Origin: Lientehia hominis
Lineage (GTDB): Bacteria > Bacillota > Clostridia > Lachnospirales > Lachnospiraceae
Reading direction: 5' to 3'
NCBI RefSeq assembly: GCF_021044755.1
Contig: NZ_JAJNOR010000007.1
Span: forward strand, 62,001-126,000
Length of the DNA: 64,000 nt
The notes under the pieces: model-generated
What the model was told of the DNA's origin: nothing
Databases searched by the model: none
The model's input: the letters and a program-made list of their open reading frames with translations, nothing else
Program-made: the position numbers and the translations under genes
Part shown: positions 24,260-33,116 of the stretch, in pieces
Numbering within the stretch: the stretch's first letter is position 1
Layout: each line of letters opens with the position of its first letter

Positions 24260-27169
24260 GTGAAGATCAGGAAATATACGCGGAAAAAGAAAGTATGGGC
24301 ATTGTTTTTGTTTATTTTATTCATAAGCATTACGCTGGCGGGCGGCCTGGGCCTTTACTATGTGAATAATTTCGGGAATTTCCTGTACAGCAAAACGGAG
24401 CTTTTGAAAAACGGAAGATTCGAAGACACGGAAACTCTGGAGCGGAAGATTCTGGACGATACGGAAGCCATTTTTCAATATGTGGTGCTGGCGCGCCTGT
24501 TTGGAGATGAGGATGAACTCAACCGGACGACGCCTCTTTACGTGGTCAGCATCAATGGTACCCAATATAACCTGTGCCTGGAAGATTTGGACACGATCAA
24601 CCAGGTTCTGGAGGGGGGCGGTACCGGCGCTGCTGAATCGGTGAAGATACGGTCCTATTCCGTGGGAGAGGAAAATTCGGAGACAGCAGACGCATATCAG
24701 AATCTGGAAGAGGGCTCCTGGTCTGATACGGAGCGGGCCGGTTATCTGAACCAGTTTGCGGAGCTTTATGGGATAACCTATGAAACCGATCCGGGAGACT
24801 GGTATGATATTTCCGATGAAGGAAAAGAAGCCATTATCAAAGAAAACAACTGGGAAGATGAATATAAGCAAAGTACGTGGCCGGTGCGGGTAGAGCTGGT
24901 GAGTTCGGCGGAGATCCTGATCTATGAGGGGCAGAGATGTGAGCTGGTTCATGACTACATGCAGCAGAAAGAGGTAAATGAAACCGTGGATCTGCAGTCC
25001 TTGTATGACGGGGGCGAGCAGCTTCTGGGCAATTATTATGATCTGAAAAACCGGCTGGATGGAGAAGAGACTAACCTCCGCTATATCGTATATGAGACGA
25101 GCTCCGGCCTTATGGAGACCAACGATTCCTCCATGAGGGAAGAGACCATCCGGGGACTTGAAAAGTATATTTCCTATGATAACAGCACTCACAGGATCCG
25201 GAGTAATTTTACCAAAACGGATATTAAATACTGGAATCTGGACGACATGGCGTCGGCTCTGGTTGGAGTGGATTCCGGCGCGTCCTTTACCGTAGGGCTG
25301 GACACCCGTTATCTGGTACAGGATGAATACAAGCAGATATCGGATGGATTCCGCCAGTGCCGTCCTATCCTGATGGCGTCTTTGCCGGCGATTATCGCAG
25401 GCATGCTGGGGAGCATACTGGCCTTTATTTACCTGTTGGCGTCGGTGGGGCACAGAGAGGACTATGATGAGATCTGGCTGGATAAGTTTGACAGGTGGGC
25501 CACGGAACCGGCGGCGGTCACGATCTTAGGCGGAATTCTCGTCTTTATTGTCCTGTGTGCGTTCCTGGCGGACTTTTTTGCTAAGAATTTTTTTACCTCC
25601 AGTTTGATATATACGGTCATGCAGGTGATTTCTGTCATCGTCTCAGCTATCATAGCTCTGATAGGCTTTTTCAGTCTGGTGAAACGACTGAAAGCGGGGG
25701 TGCTGTGGAAAAACAGTCTGCTCCGGAAACTGTTCGTGAAACTGGGAATCTGGATCATGGCCATGGTGAGGGGCTGGCCGGCCAGCGGGAAAGCGGCGGC
25801 AGTCATATTTATATACTGGGTCGTAACGATTCCGCTGTGCATGTTTATTACGATCAATCGGTTCTGGGGGTCTCTGTTTTTGTATATGCTGGGAATCATT
25901 GTGTTTGTGGGGGTGCAGCTGACGGCAGCCGGCATTATTCTCTGGGCGGTGATAAAGAGGAAGAAGATTCTGGAAGGCGTGGAGATGATCTCCGCTGGAG
26001 ATCTGGAATACGCCATTGACGATGAGGGAATGTTCGCAGACGACAAGAAGCTGGTGAACTGCATCAACCATATCGGAGCGGGACTTCAGGACGCGGTGAG
26101 CACTGCGGTACAAAGCGAGCGCATGAAGGCGGATCTGATCACGAATGTGTCCCATGATATCAAGACACCTCTGACCTCCATCATTAATTATGTGGATTTG
26201 ATGAAACGGGAGAACATCGAGAATGAGACGGTGAAACGGTACCTGGAGGTGCTGGAGCAGAAATCTCAGAGACTTAAGAACCTCACGGAGGATCTGGTGG
26301 AAGCGTCCAGGGCCAGTTCCGGGAACATTAATCTGCAGATGGAGAGGATTAACTTTGTGGAGCTGGTAAAACAGGCCTGCGGAGAGTTTTCCGAGAAGTT
26401 TGAAGAGAGGGAGCTGATTCCTGTTGTCATGCTTCCGGAGCATTCTGTTCACGTGATCGCCGACGGGCGGAGACTATGGCGGATTTTAGAGAATCTGTTT
26501 CAGAATACGAAGAAGTATGCGATGCCCCATACCAGAGTATATGTGAGCGTAGAGGAGCAGGATGGCTTTGCCTGCTTTACGATAAAGAATATTTCGGAGT
26601 CGCCTCTGAACATCACCGCGGAGGAGCTGACGGAACGCTTTACAAGAGGGGATACGTCCCGTACTACGGAAGGCAGCGGCCTGGGTCTTTCCATTGCCAA
26701 AAGCCTCACGGAGGTCCAGGGGGGCATTTTTGACATCTACCTGAACGGGGATCTGTTCCAGGCGACGGTACAGTTTGAGATCTCGGAAGAAGAACCGGAG
26801 GAAGATGTCTTGGCTGAAGAAAACGAGGGAAATGATCAGCTTCCGGAAGCGGGAGAGGAACGCGGGGAGGACGGAGCTGCCGCCAAAGGGGCCCGCCAGG
26901 AAGAAAAAACGAGAAAGCTCCGGCTTAAAAGAAAGATTCGGGGGAAGGGCCGGAAACGGGCAGAGAACCTTCCAGAAGAAAATACAGAGGAAAATGTCCG
27001 GATGCAGGATACGCCGGCCCAGGAGACGGGGACGGCTGAAATGCCGGAGGAAATAACAGGAAAAAGTTCGGAAGCTGAAAAGGAGACAGAAGAGGCGCTG
27101 GTAAAGGAAGCTCTGGAGGAACTGCGAAAGAGCGGCCTTTTAAAAGAAGAAGAATTCACCAGGCACTGA
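24260..27169 (+). CDS. large multi-pass sensor histidine kinase
   Basis: The 969-residue kinase starts at a GTG after GGAGGAGG. Membrane segment 1 is near 12-34, followed by a 330-residue extracellular domain, then five more segments between about 370 and 562. The dimerisation domain has NVSHDIKTPLTSI with phospho-acceptor His632. The ATPase domain has the N-box LENLFQNTKKYAMPHTRVYV and GSGLGLSIAKSL. The usual DxGxG box is replaced by KNISESPLN, a variant common in this kinase group. The last 130 residues form an unusual Glu/Lys/Arg-rich tail with no known fold. It is paired with the preceding regulator; the signal is unknown. Confidence 0.9.
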   Translation: MKIRKYTRKKKVWALFLFILFISITLAGGLGLYYVNNFGNFLYSKTELLKNGRFEDTETLERKILDDTEAIFQYVVLARLFGDEDELNRTTPLYVVSINGTQYNLCLEDLDTINQVLEGGGTGAAESVKIRSYSVGEENSETADAYQNLEEGSWSDTERAGYLNQFAELYGITYETDPGDWYDISDEGKEAIIKENNWEDEYKQSTWPVRVELVSSAEILIYEGQRCELVHDYMQQKEVNETVDLQSLYDGGEQLLGNYYDLKNRLDGEETNLRYIVYETSSGLMETNDSSMREETIRGLEKYISYDNSTHRIRSNFTKTDIKYWNLDDMASALVGVDSGASFTVGLDTRYLVQDEYKQISDGFRQCRPILMASLPAIIAGMLGSILAFIYLLASVGHREDYDEIWLDKFDRWATEPAAVTILGGILVFIVLCAFLADFFAKNFFTSSLIYTVMQVISVIVSAIIALIGFFSLVKRLKAGVLWKNSLLRKLFVKLGIWIMAMVRGWPASGKAAAVIFIYWVVTIPLCMFITINRFWGSLFLYMLGIIVFVGVQLTAAGIILWAVIKRKKILEGVEMISAGDLEYAIDDEGMFADDKKLVNCINHIGAGLQDAVSTAVQSERMKADLITNVSHDIKTPLTSIINYVDLMKRENIENETVKRYLEVLEQKSQRLKNLTEDLVEASRASSGNINLQMERINFVELVKQACGEFSEKFEERELIPVVMLPEHSVHVIADGRRLWRILENLFQNTKKYAMPHTRVYVSVEEQDGFACFTIKNISESPLNITAEELTERFTRGDTSRTTEGSGLGLSIAKSLTEVQGGIFDIYLNGDLFQATVQFEISEEEPEEDVLAEENEGNDQLPEAGEERGEDGAAAKGARQEEKTRKLRLKRKIRGKGRKRAENLPEENTEENVRMQDTPAQETGTAEMPEEITGKSSEAEKETEEALVKEALEELRKSGLLKEEEFTRH

Positions 27170-27181
27170 AGACGATTACAC

Positions 27182-27210
27182 TTGACTTGAAGTGAAAATT
27201 CCACGATAAT
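27182..27210 (+). promoter_or_regulatory. strong sigma-A type promoter
   Basis: TTGACT (27182-27187), a 17-bp spacer and GATAAT (27205-27210) lie 35 bp before the hydratase start. Confidence 0.75.
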
Positions 27211-27244
27211 GGGGGAGAAAGACAGCGAGTAAGGAGGATGAACC

Positions 27245-29536
27245 ATGGTTACTTTATGGAAACACGGCGCCTACCTCATTGATGGTACGGAGCTGATCGA
27301 AGATGATATAGACTGTGCGGCACGGCTGAGCGCCCGCCTGGGGGCATGCCCAGACAAAAAAGAGGCGGTCCGGAATACAATGGCATATGGGATTCTGGAA
27401 GCGCATAATACCTCTGGCAGCATGGAGAAATTGAAGATAAAATTTGATAAGCTGACATCCCATGACATTACATTTGTAGGGATTATCCAGACGGCACGGG
27501 CCAGCGGGCTGGAAAAATTTCCGGTGCCGTATGTACTTACCAACTGCCATAACAGCCTGTGTGCTGTAGGCGGAACTATCAATGAAGACGATCACATGTT
27601 TGGTCTCACCTGTGCGAAAAAATATGGTGGAGTATATGTGCCGCCCCATCAGGCGGTCATCCATCAGTTTGCAAGAGAGATGCTTGCGGGCTGCGGCAGG
27701 ATGATTTTGGGCTCCGACAGCCATACCCGCTATGGGGCGCTGGGAACCATGGCCATGGGCGAGGGCGGACCGGAGCTGGTGAAGCAGCTTCTGGATAAAA
27801 CGTATGATATCAATATGCCCGGTGTGGTCGGCATCTATCTGGAAGGAAAACCGGAAAAGGGAGTGGGCCCTCAGGATGTGGCATTGGCCATCATCGGGGC
27901 GGTATTCGCCAACGGATATGTGAACAATAAAGTGATGGAATTCGTAGGCCCCGGAGTAGCAGGGCTGAGTGCTGATTTCCGGATTGGCGTGGATGTCATG
28001 ACCACTGAGACTACATGCCTTTCTTCCATCTGGACAACGGATGATAAGATCAGGGAATTTTATGAGATTCACGGACGTTCTGAGGAATATAAGGAACTTG
28101 CGCCGGGGAAGGTGGCTTATTACGATGGGATCGTCAAGGTGGACCTCAGTTCAGTGAAGCCGATGATAGCCATGCCGTTCCATCCCAGCAATACTTATAC
28201 CATTGAAGAAGTAAACGCTGATCTGACTGATGTTCTGGCGGATGTGGAAGAGCGGGCCAGGGTGAGTCTGGGAGGCGCCGTGGACTTTACGCTTAAGGAC
28301 AAGGTAAAGGACGGGAAGTTCTATGTGGACCAGGGAATCATCGCCGGATGTGCCGGCGGCGGATTTGAGAATATCTGTGATGCAGCGGACATTTTGGACG
28401 GTGCGAGCATTGGAAATGACGCGTTTACGCTGAGCGTATATCCGGCCAGTATGCCAATCTATATGGAACTGATCAAGAACGGTGCGGCAGCCAGACTCCT
28501 TCAGACAGGTGCTGTGATGAAGACAGCATTCTGCGGGCCCTGCTTCGGAGCAGGTGATACTCCGGCCAATCAAGCTTTCAGTATCCGTCACTCCACCAGA
28601 AATTTCCCTAACCGCGAGGGCTCTAAGCTTCAGAGCGGACAGATTGCGTCGGTGGCACTAATGGACGCACGTTCCATAGCGGCAACGGCCGTCAACAAGG
28701 GCCGTTTGACGCCTGCGACTGATATCGATGTAAACTATACAAAGCCCAAATACTTTTTTGATAAAGAAATCTATGAAAACCGGGTATTTGACAGCAAAGG
28801 AATCGCGGACCCTTCTGCAGAGATCCAATTTGGGCCGAATATCAAAGACTGGCCCGCCATGGCGGCGCTGACGGATAATCTTTTGCTGAAGCTAGTGTCA
28901 GAGATCCATGATCCTGTCACAACGACCGATGAATTGATTCCTTCCGGAGAAACATCTTCCTATCGTTCCAATCCTTTGGGACTGGCGGAGTTCACATTAT
29001 CCAGGAAAGATCCAGAGTATGTGGGCAGGGCCAAAGCGGTTCAGGCGGCGGAAAAGGCCAGGATGAACGGTGAGGATCCCTGCGAAGCTTCGGCAGAGGT
29101 TAAAGAGGCCATGAAAGCAGTCCGGTCCGAATTTAAGGACGCGGACCGGAACAATACGGGAATCGGCAGCACGATCTTTGCGGTAAAACCGGGCGACGGA
29201 TCCGCCAGAGAGCAGGCAGCGTCCTGTCAGAAGGTGCTGGGGGGCTGGGCGAATATCGCCAACGGTTATGCGACTAAGCGGTATCGCTCCAATCTGATCA
29301 ACTGGGGAATGCTCCCGTTCTTGATAGAAGGAGAAGGACTGCCGTTCCAAAACGGAGACTGGATCTTTGTGCCGGGCATTCGGGAAGCGGTGCTCCAGAA
29401 GAAAGACCACGTCAAGGCTTATGTAACAGGCAGAGGCATGAAGGAGTTTGAGCTGAAGCTGGGTGAGATGACCGATGACGAACGCCAGATTATTCTGGAC
29501 GGGTGTCTGATCAACTATTACAGAGCGTCAAAATAG
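27245..29536 (+). CDS. aconitase-superfamily hydratase (YbhJ-like)
   Basis: The 763-residue protein is a full-length aconitase-type Fe-S dehydratase. It has ILGSDSHTRYGALGTMAMGE near 157-176, and the three cluster ligands Cys369 (IAGCAGGG), Cys430 and Cys433 (AFCGPCFGAGDTPAN), spaced as in aconitase. The C-terminal swivel domain contains GDGSAREQAA near 648. Overall it resembles the E. coli YbhJ 'putative hydratase' group more than AcnA, AcnB or the leucine enzymes, so the substrate is not known. It has a strong promoter and its own terminator, with an alcohol dehydrogenase gene immediately after. Confidence 0.85.
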   Translation: MVTLWKHGAYLIDGTELIEDDIDCAARLSARLGACPDKKEAVRNTMAYGILEAHNTSGSMEKLKIKFDKLTSHDITFVGIIQTARASGLEKFPVPYVLTNCHNSLCAVGGTINEDDHMFGLTCAKKYGGVYVPPHQAVIHQFAREMLAGCGRMILGSDSHTRYGALGTMAMGEGGPELVKQLLDKTYDINMPGVVGIYLEGKPEKGVGPQDVALAIIGAVFANGYVNNKVMEFVGPGVAGLSADFRIGVDVMTTETTCLSSIWTTDDKIREFYEIHGRSEEYKELAPGKVAYYDGIVKVDLSSVKPMIAMPFHPSNTYTIEEVNADLTDVLADVEERARVSLGGAVDFTLKDKVKDGKFYVDQGIIAGCAGGGFENICDAADILDGASIGNDAFTLSVYPASMPIYMELIKNGAAARLLQTGAVMKTAFCGPCFGAGDTPANQAFSIRHSTRNFPNREGSKLQSGQIASVALMDARSIAATAVNKGRLTPATDIDVNYTKPKYFFDKEIYENRVFDSKGIADPSAEIQFGPNIKDWPAMAALTDNLLLKLVSEIHDPVTTTDELIPSGETSSYRSNPLGLAEFTLSRKDPEYVGRAKAVQAAEKARMNGEDPCEASAEVKEAMKAVRSEFKDADRNNTGIGSTIFAVKPGDGSAREQAASCQKVLGGWANIANGYATKRYRSNLINWGMLPFLIEGEGLPFQNGDWIFVPGIREAVLQKKDHVKAYVTGRGMKEFELKLGEMTDDERQIILDGCLINYYRASK

Positions 29537-29552
29537 AGGATAATATTAGGGA

Positions 29553-29582
29553 GGATACGGGCAAAACCCGTATCCTTTTTTT
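29553..29582 (+). terminator. intrinsic terminator
   Basis: GGATACGGG (29553-29561) and CCCGTATCC (29567-29575) form a perfect 9-bp stem with a 5-nt loop, followed by seven T. Confidence 0.93.
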
Positions 29583-29650
29583 GTATGATTTGTTCTTTTC
29601 CGGTCAAACTATTTAAGAGTAATAAACAGAATCTGGAAAGGAGCATGTAA

Positions 29651-30706
29651 ATGAAAGGTTATGCAATGCTGGGAATAGGAATGACGGGATGGATAACAAA
29701 GAATGTGCCGGAATGCGGGCCGCTGGATGCCATCGTAAAGCCTATCGCCCTTTCTCCATGTACTTCCGATATACACACAGTCTGGGAAGGCGCGATCGGG
29801 GAGCGGACAGATATGATACTCGGCCATGAAGCCGTGGGAGAGGTCGTGGAAACCGGCGGAATGGTAAAAGACTTTAAAGCGGGCGATAAGGTGATAGTAC
29901 CGGCCATTACTCCGGATTGGGGCTCTTTGGAAGCTCAGGCCGGATTTTCCATGCACTCCGGAGGAATGCTGGCAGGCTGGAAGTTTTCAAATTTTAAGGA
30001 CGGTGTCTTTGCGGAGTACTTTCATGTGAACGAAGCAGATGCTAATTTGGCGCGCCTTCCGGAGGGCGTAAAGGCGGAGGATGCAGTAATGCTCTGTGAT
30101 ATGGTGCCCACCGGATTCCACGGCGTGGAGCTGGCGGATGTTCAGTATGGGGACACTGTCTGCGTGATCGGCATTGGGCCTGTGGGCCTTATGGCGGTAG
30201 CTGGCGCTTCCTTGAGAGGAGCATCTCATCTCTACGCGGTGGGGTCCAGACAGAACTGCGTTCAGGCGGCAAAGGAATACGGAGCGACGGATATCATCAA
30301 TTACAGAGAAGGCGATATCGTAAAACAGATCATGGAAAAGACACACGGAAAAGGGGTGGATAAGGTCGTGATCGCCGGAGGGGATGTGGACACCTTTGCC
30401 CAGGCGGTCGCCATCCTGAAACCGGGCGGACGGATTGGGAATGTCAACTATCTGGGAGACGGGGCATATGTGAAAATTCCGAGGGTAGAATGGGGAGTGG
30501 GAATGGGCCATAAGACCATTGCCGGCGGATTGATGCCGGGAGGCCGCCTCAGAATGGAGAAACTGGCGTCTCTTCTGGAAACAGGGCGCCTGGATACCAG
30601 CCGGCTCCTCACCCATCATTTCCAGGGTTTTGAACATTTGGAGGAAGCCCTGCTTCTGATGAAGGATAAACCGGCAGATTTGATCAAACCGGTGGTATTA
30701 ATATAA
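29651..30706 (+). CDS. adh: NADP-dependent secondary alcohol (isopropanol) dehydrogenase
   Basis: The 351-residue zinc enzyme closely resembles the Clostridium beijerinckii and Thermoanaerobacter secondary alcohol dehydrogenases: MKGYAMLGIGMTGWITKN at the start, VSPC-type LSPCTSDIHTVWEGAIG and GHEAVGEV. Catalytic zinc ligands are Cys37, His59, Glu60 and Asp150. The nucleotide site is VIGIGPVGLMAVAG followed by VGSRQNC, the Gly-Ser-Arg set that selects NADP(H). It reduces small ketones to secondary alcohols or the reverse. The gene stands between two good terminators, so it forms its own transcript, with AAAGGAG before the ATG. Confidence 0.95.
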   Translation: MKGYAMLGIGMTGWITKNVPECGPLDAIVKPIALSPCTSDIHTVWEGAIGERTDMILGHEAVGEVVETGGMVKDFKAGDKVIVPAITPDWGSLEAQAGFSMHSGGMLAGWKFSNFKDGVFAEYFHVNEADANLARLPEGVKAEDAVMLCDMVPTGFHGVELADVQYGDTVCVIGIGPVGLMAVAGASLRGASHLYAVGSRQNCVQAAKEYGATDIINYREGDIVKQIMEKTHGKGVDKVVIAGGDVDTFAQAVAILKPGGRIGNVNYLGDGAYVKIPRVEWGVGMGHKTIAGGLMPGGRLRMEKLASLLETGRLDTSRLLTHHFQGFEHLEEALLLMKDKPADLIKPVVLI

Positions 30707-30712
30707 AATGAG

Positions 30713-30747
30713 AGGAACCGCTTTTTTATATGGCGGTTCCTTTTTTT
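30713..30747 (+). terminator. intrinsic terminator
   Basis: AGGAACCGC (30713-30721) and GCGGTTCCT (30733-30741) form a perfect 9-bp stem, followed by seven T. Confidence 0.92.
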
Positions 30748-30821
30748 GGATAAACAGACGGGACATATCTGCTCTTTCCGGGAACTTCAGAAAGGATTAA
30801 GAATTTTTGGAGTCATATCCC

Positions 30822-30852
30822 TTGACTGGAGCCGGCTCCAGTACGATATAAT
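30822..30852 (+). promoter_or_regulatory. MerR-type promoter with 19-bp spacer and internal palindrome
   Basis: TTGACT (30822-30827) and TATAAT (30847-30852) are separated by 19 bp instead of 17. The spacer region holds the perfect palindrome ACTGGAGCCGGCTCCAGT (30825-30842). An over-long spacer containing a dyad is the hallmark of promoters activated by MerR-family regulators, which untwist the spacer. No MerR gene is present in this window. Confidence 0.7.
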
Positions 30853-30903
30853 GGAAACCATAAACAGATATTACGGGCATATACGGTGTGAGGAGAATAG
30901 ATT

Positions 30904-31836
30904 ATGTATCAGAAAGCGGCGGCGATCATAAATGAGGTAAAGAAAGCGGTCATCGGCAAGGATGTGGTAATAGGAAAGGTATTGATGGCAGTCCTGTCGG
31001 GAGGCCATATTCTGCTGGAGGACAGGCCAGGAGTCGGCAAAACGACCATGGCCCTGGCTTTTTCCAGAGCTATGGATCTGGAGTATAAAAGGATTCAGTT
31101 TACGCCGGAGGTGATGCCTGCGGACGTAGTGGGTTTTACAATCTATAACCAGGCGGCGGGCCGGCTGGAATATCAGCCGGGACCGGCACTTTGCAATTTG
31201 TTTCTGGCGGATGAGATAAACCGCACCAGCTCCAAGACACAGAGCGCTCTTCTTGAGGCAATGGAGGAAGGAAAGGTCACGGTAGACGGCGTGACCCATG
31301 AAATACCGAAGCCATTCACAGTGATTGCCACACAGAACCCGGCTGGCTCGGCGGGGACTCAGCTTCTTCCGGAATCCCAGCTGGACCGGTTTATAGTAAG
31401 GCTGTCCATGGGATATCCGACGCTGGAAGAGGAGATTGCTATTTTAAAGACTAAACAGGGGAGAAATCCGCTGGAGGAGGTCTGTCAGGCTGTGACTGGT
31501 ACAGAGATCCTTCGGATGCAGGCGCAGGCGGAGAGTGTTTATATTGCAGATGAGATTTACCTATATATTGCCAGGCTGACTGGGGCGACCAGGAGCCACG
31601 CCATGATCCGGACAGGCATCAGCCCCAGAGGGACCATCGCTCTGGCTAAAATGAGCCGCGCAGCGGCGTGGATATCCGGACGTGATTACGTGGTGCCGGC
31701 GGATGTCCGGTCTGTATTCTTCGACGTGCTGGAGCACCGCCTTGTCACGGGACCACAGGCCAGACTGAACAACGCTACAGCCCATGGAATCCTGGGACAG
31801 GTCCTGAAGACAGTGCCTGTTCCGAGACTGATTTAG
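30904..31836 (+). CDS. MoxR-family AAA+ ATPase
   Basis: The 310-residue protein has Walker A EDRPGVGKTTMALAF, Walker B LFLADEINRTSSKTQSALLE, and sensor regions ATQNPAGSAGTQLLPESQLD and RTGISPRGTIALA, all typical of MoxR ATPases. Such chaperone-like ATPases are regularly encoded before a DUF58 protein and a transglutaminase-like membrane protein, as here, and are thought to act on protein maturation or complex assembly at the membrane. The ATG follows GAGGAGAATAGATT. Transcription probably starts at the MerR-type promoter 50 bp upstream. Confidence 0.93.
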   Translation: MYQKAAAIINEVKKAVIGKDVVIGKVLMAVLSGGHILLEDRPGVGKTTMALAFSRAMDLEYKRIQFTPEVMPADVVGFTIYNQAAGRLEYQPGPALCNLFLADEINRTSSKTQSALLEAMEEGKVTVDGVTHEIPKPFTVIATQNPAGSAGTQLLPESQLDRFIVRLSMGYPTLEEEIAILKTKQGRNPLEEVCQAVTGTEILRMQAQAESVYIADEIYLYIARLTGATRSHAMIRTGISPRGTIALAKMSRAAAWISGRDYVVPADVRSVFFDVLEHRLVTGPQARLNNATAHGILGQVLKTVPVPRLI

Positions 31837-31850
31837 GATTAGGAGGACCT

Positions 31851-33098
31851 ATGGCCGTTAAGCGTTTGGAATATGGTTTGATTTTGGCTGGCTTGCTGGT
31901 CTTTCATATTTTCTTTGTGGATTATCTCTCCTTCTATCTTCTTTTGTTTTTTTGCTTTCTTCCCATCTTATCCCTTGTGCTGACCCTCCTTTCCGGAACC
32001 AGGTTGCAAGTGAGACTACAGGCAGGGGCGGACGGAGGAAGTGAAAACTATACGGTGAAAAAGAGGGAGCCCTTTGCTGTCCGGATGTATTTCACCGGAA
32101 ATTCACGGCTGGGAGGAAAACGGATCCGTGTCTGGATGTCGGTGAAAAATGAGCTGCTGCGGACGGAGGAAACAAAAACATTGGCTCTTGTGATGGGAAA
32201 AAAGGAACAGCTCGTTTCTTTTCCGGTCTCTTCGGAATACTGCGGAAATCTGACCTGCAGGATCCGGCAGGTAAAGCTATACGATTATCTCTGGTTGTTT
32301 GCGTTTCCAATAAAGGAAGCCGCGGGAAGATGCGCGGCGGTCTCGGTGAAGCCCGATATCCGGCCCTATCAGATGGATCTGCGGGAGCAGTCGGTCCGGG
32401 ACTGGGAGAGCGGCGAATATTCAGCGGAAAAGCCGGGGGACGATCCGGCTGAGCTTTTCGATATCCGGGAATATCGGGAAGGAGACCGAATCTCCAGAAT
32501 TCACTGGAAGCTTTCCAGCAAACGAAATGAGCTGATGATGAAGGAAGGGAGCCTGCCGGTGAGCAGCCGGATACTGCTGGTGCTCGATATGGTGGGGACG
32601 GCAGATAGGGGAGGCCTGGCGGACAGCCTGATGGAAACGGCCGCTTCGGTATCCTGGTTCCTGACGGAAAAGGGAATCTGCCACAGAGTGGGATGGTGGC
32701 AGGAAGCAGATATGGGAGGACAATTCCTGGTGCGTAAAATAGAGGATGAGGAAGCGTTTCACCAGATGCTGCATGAAATCCTCTCATCAGGGAGATGTAC
32801 TGACAGCACAAATGTGATAGCCGGTTGTCTGGAAGAGGAACATATATCCAGGATTCTTTATTTCTGCACAGGACTCACGGAAAAAGAGGCCGCTGTTTTA
32901 TGCGGGGAGAAGGAAGCTGCTTCCGTCAGTATCTTTCAGATGAAGAAAGCGGAGGCTTCAGACAGAAGATCTGGCGGAGAGAAAAATGGCCCTGAGCCGA
33001 GAGGAGCAGGCAGAGCCGCGGCGGAGAGCCTGGGGGCGGAATGGAGAGTCCTGAAAGAAGGACGGCAGGCAGAAGGAATGAAGGGTTTTGAGATCTGA
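31851..33098 (+). CDS. DUF58 domain protein
   Basis: The 415-residue protein has two adjacent N-terminal membrane segments (about 9-45) followed by a beta-rich domain and the DUF58 core. The core shows DIREYREGDRISRIHWKLSS and ELMMKEGSLPVSSRILLVLD, the conserved RxYxxGDxxRxIxWK type motif leading into a von Willebrand A-like region. It lies 14 bp after MoxR and 18 bp before the transglutaminase gene, forming a three-gene operon. The C-terminal 50 residues are charged and low-complexity. The molecular role of the family is not established. Confidence 0.9.
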   Translation: MAVKRLEYGLILAGLLVFHIFFVDYLSFYLLLFFCFLPILSLVLTLLSGTRLQVRLQAGADGGSENYTVKKREPFAVRMYFTGNSRLGGKRIRVWMSVKNELLRTEETKTLALVMGKKEQLVSFPVSSEYCGNLTCRIRQVKLYDYLWLFAFPIKEAAGRCAAVSVKPDIRPYQMDLREQSVRDWESGEYSAEKPGDDPAELFDIREYREGDRISRIHWKLSSKRNELMMKEGSLPVSSRILLVLDMVGTADRGGLADSLMETAASVSWFLTEKGICHRVGWWQEADMGGQFLVRKIEDEEAFHQMLHEILSSGRCTDSTNVIAGCLEEEHISRILYFCTGLTEKEAAVLCGEKEAASVSIFQMKKAEASDRRSGGEKNGPEPRGAGRAAAESLGAEWRVLKEGRQAEGMKGFEI

Positions 33099-33116
33099 TC
33101 TACAGGAGGACCGCTT

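Noticed and set aside
24317..25453. A 378-codon minus-strand frame opposite the large sensor kinase
   Set aside because: Its His/Arg/Pro-rich composition is typical of the antisense of a coding region, and the kinase reading is clearly supported by domain motifs.
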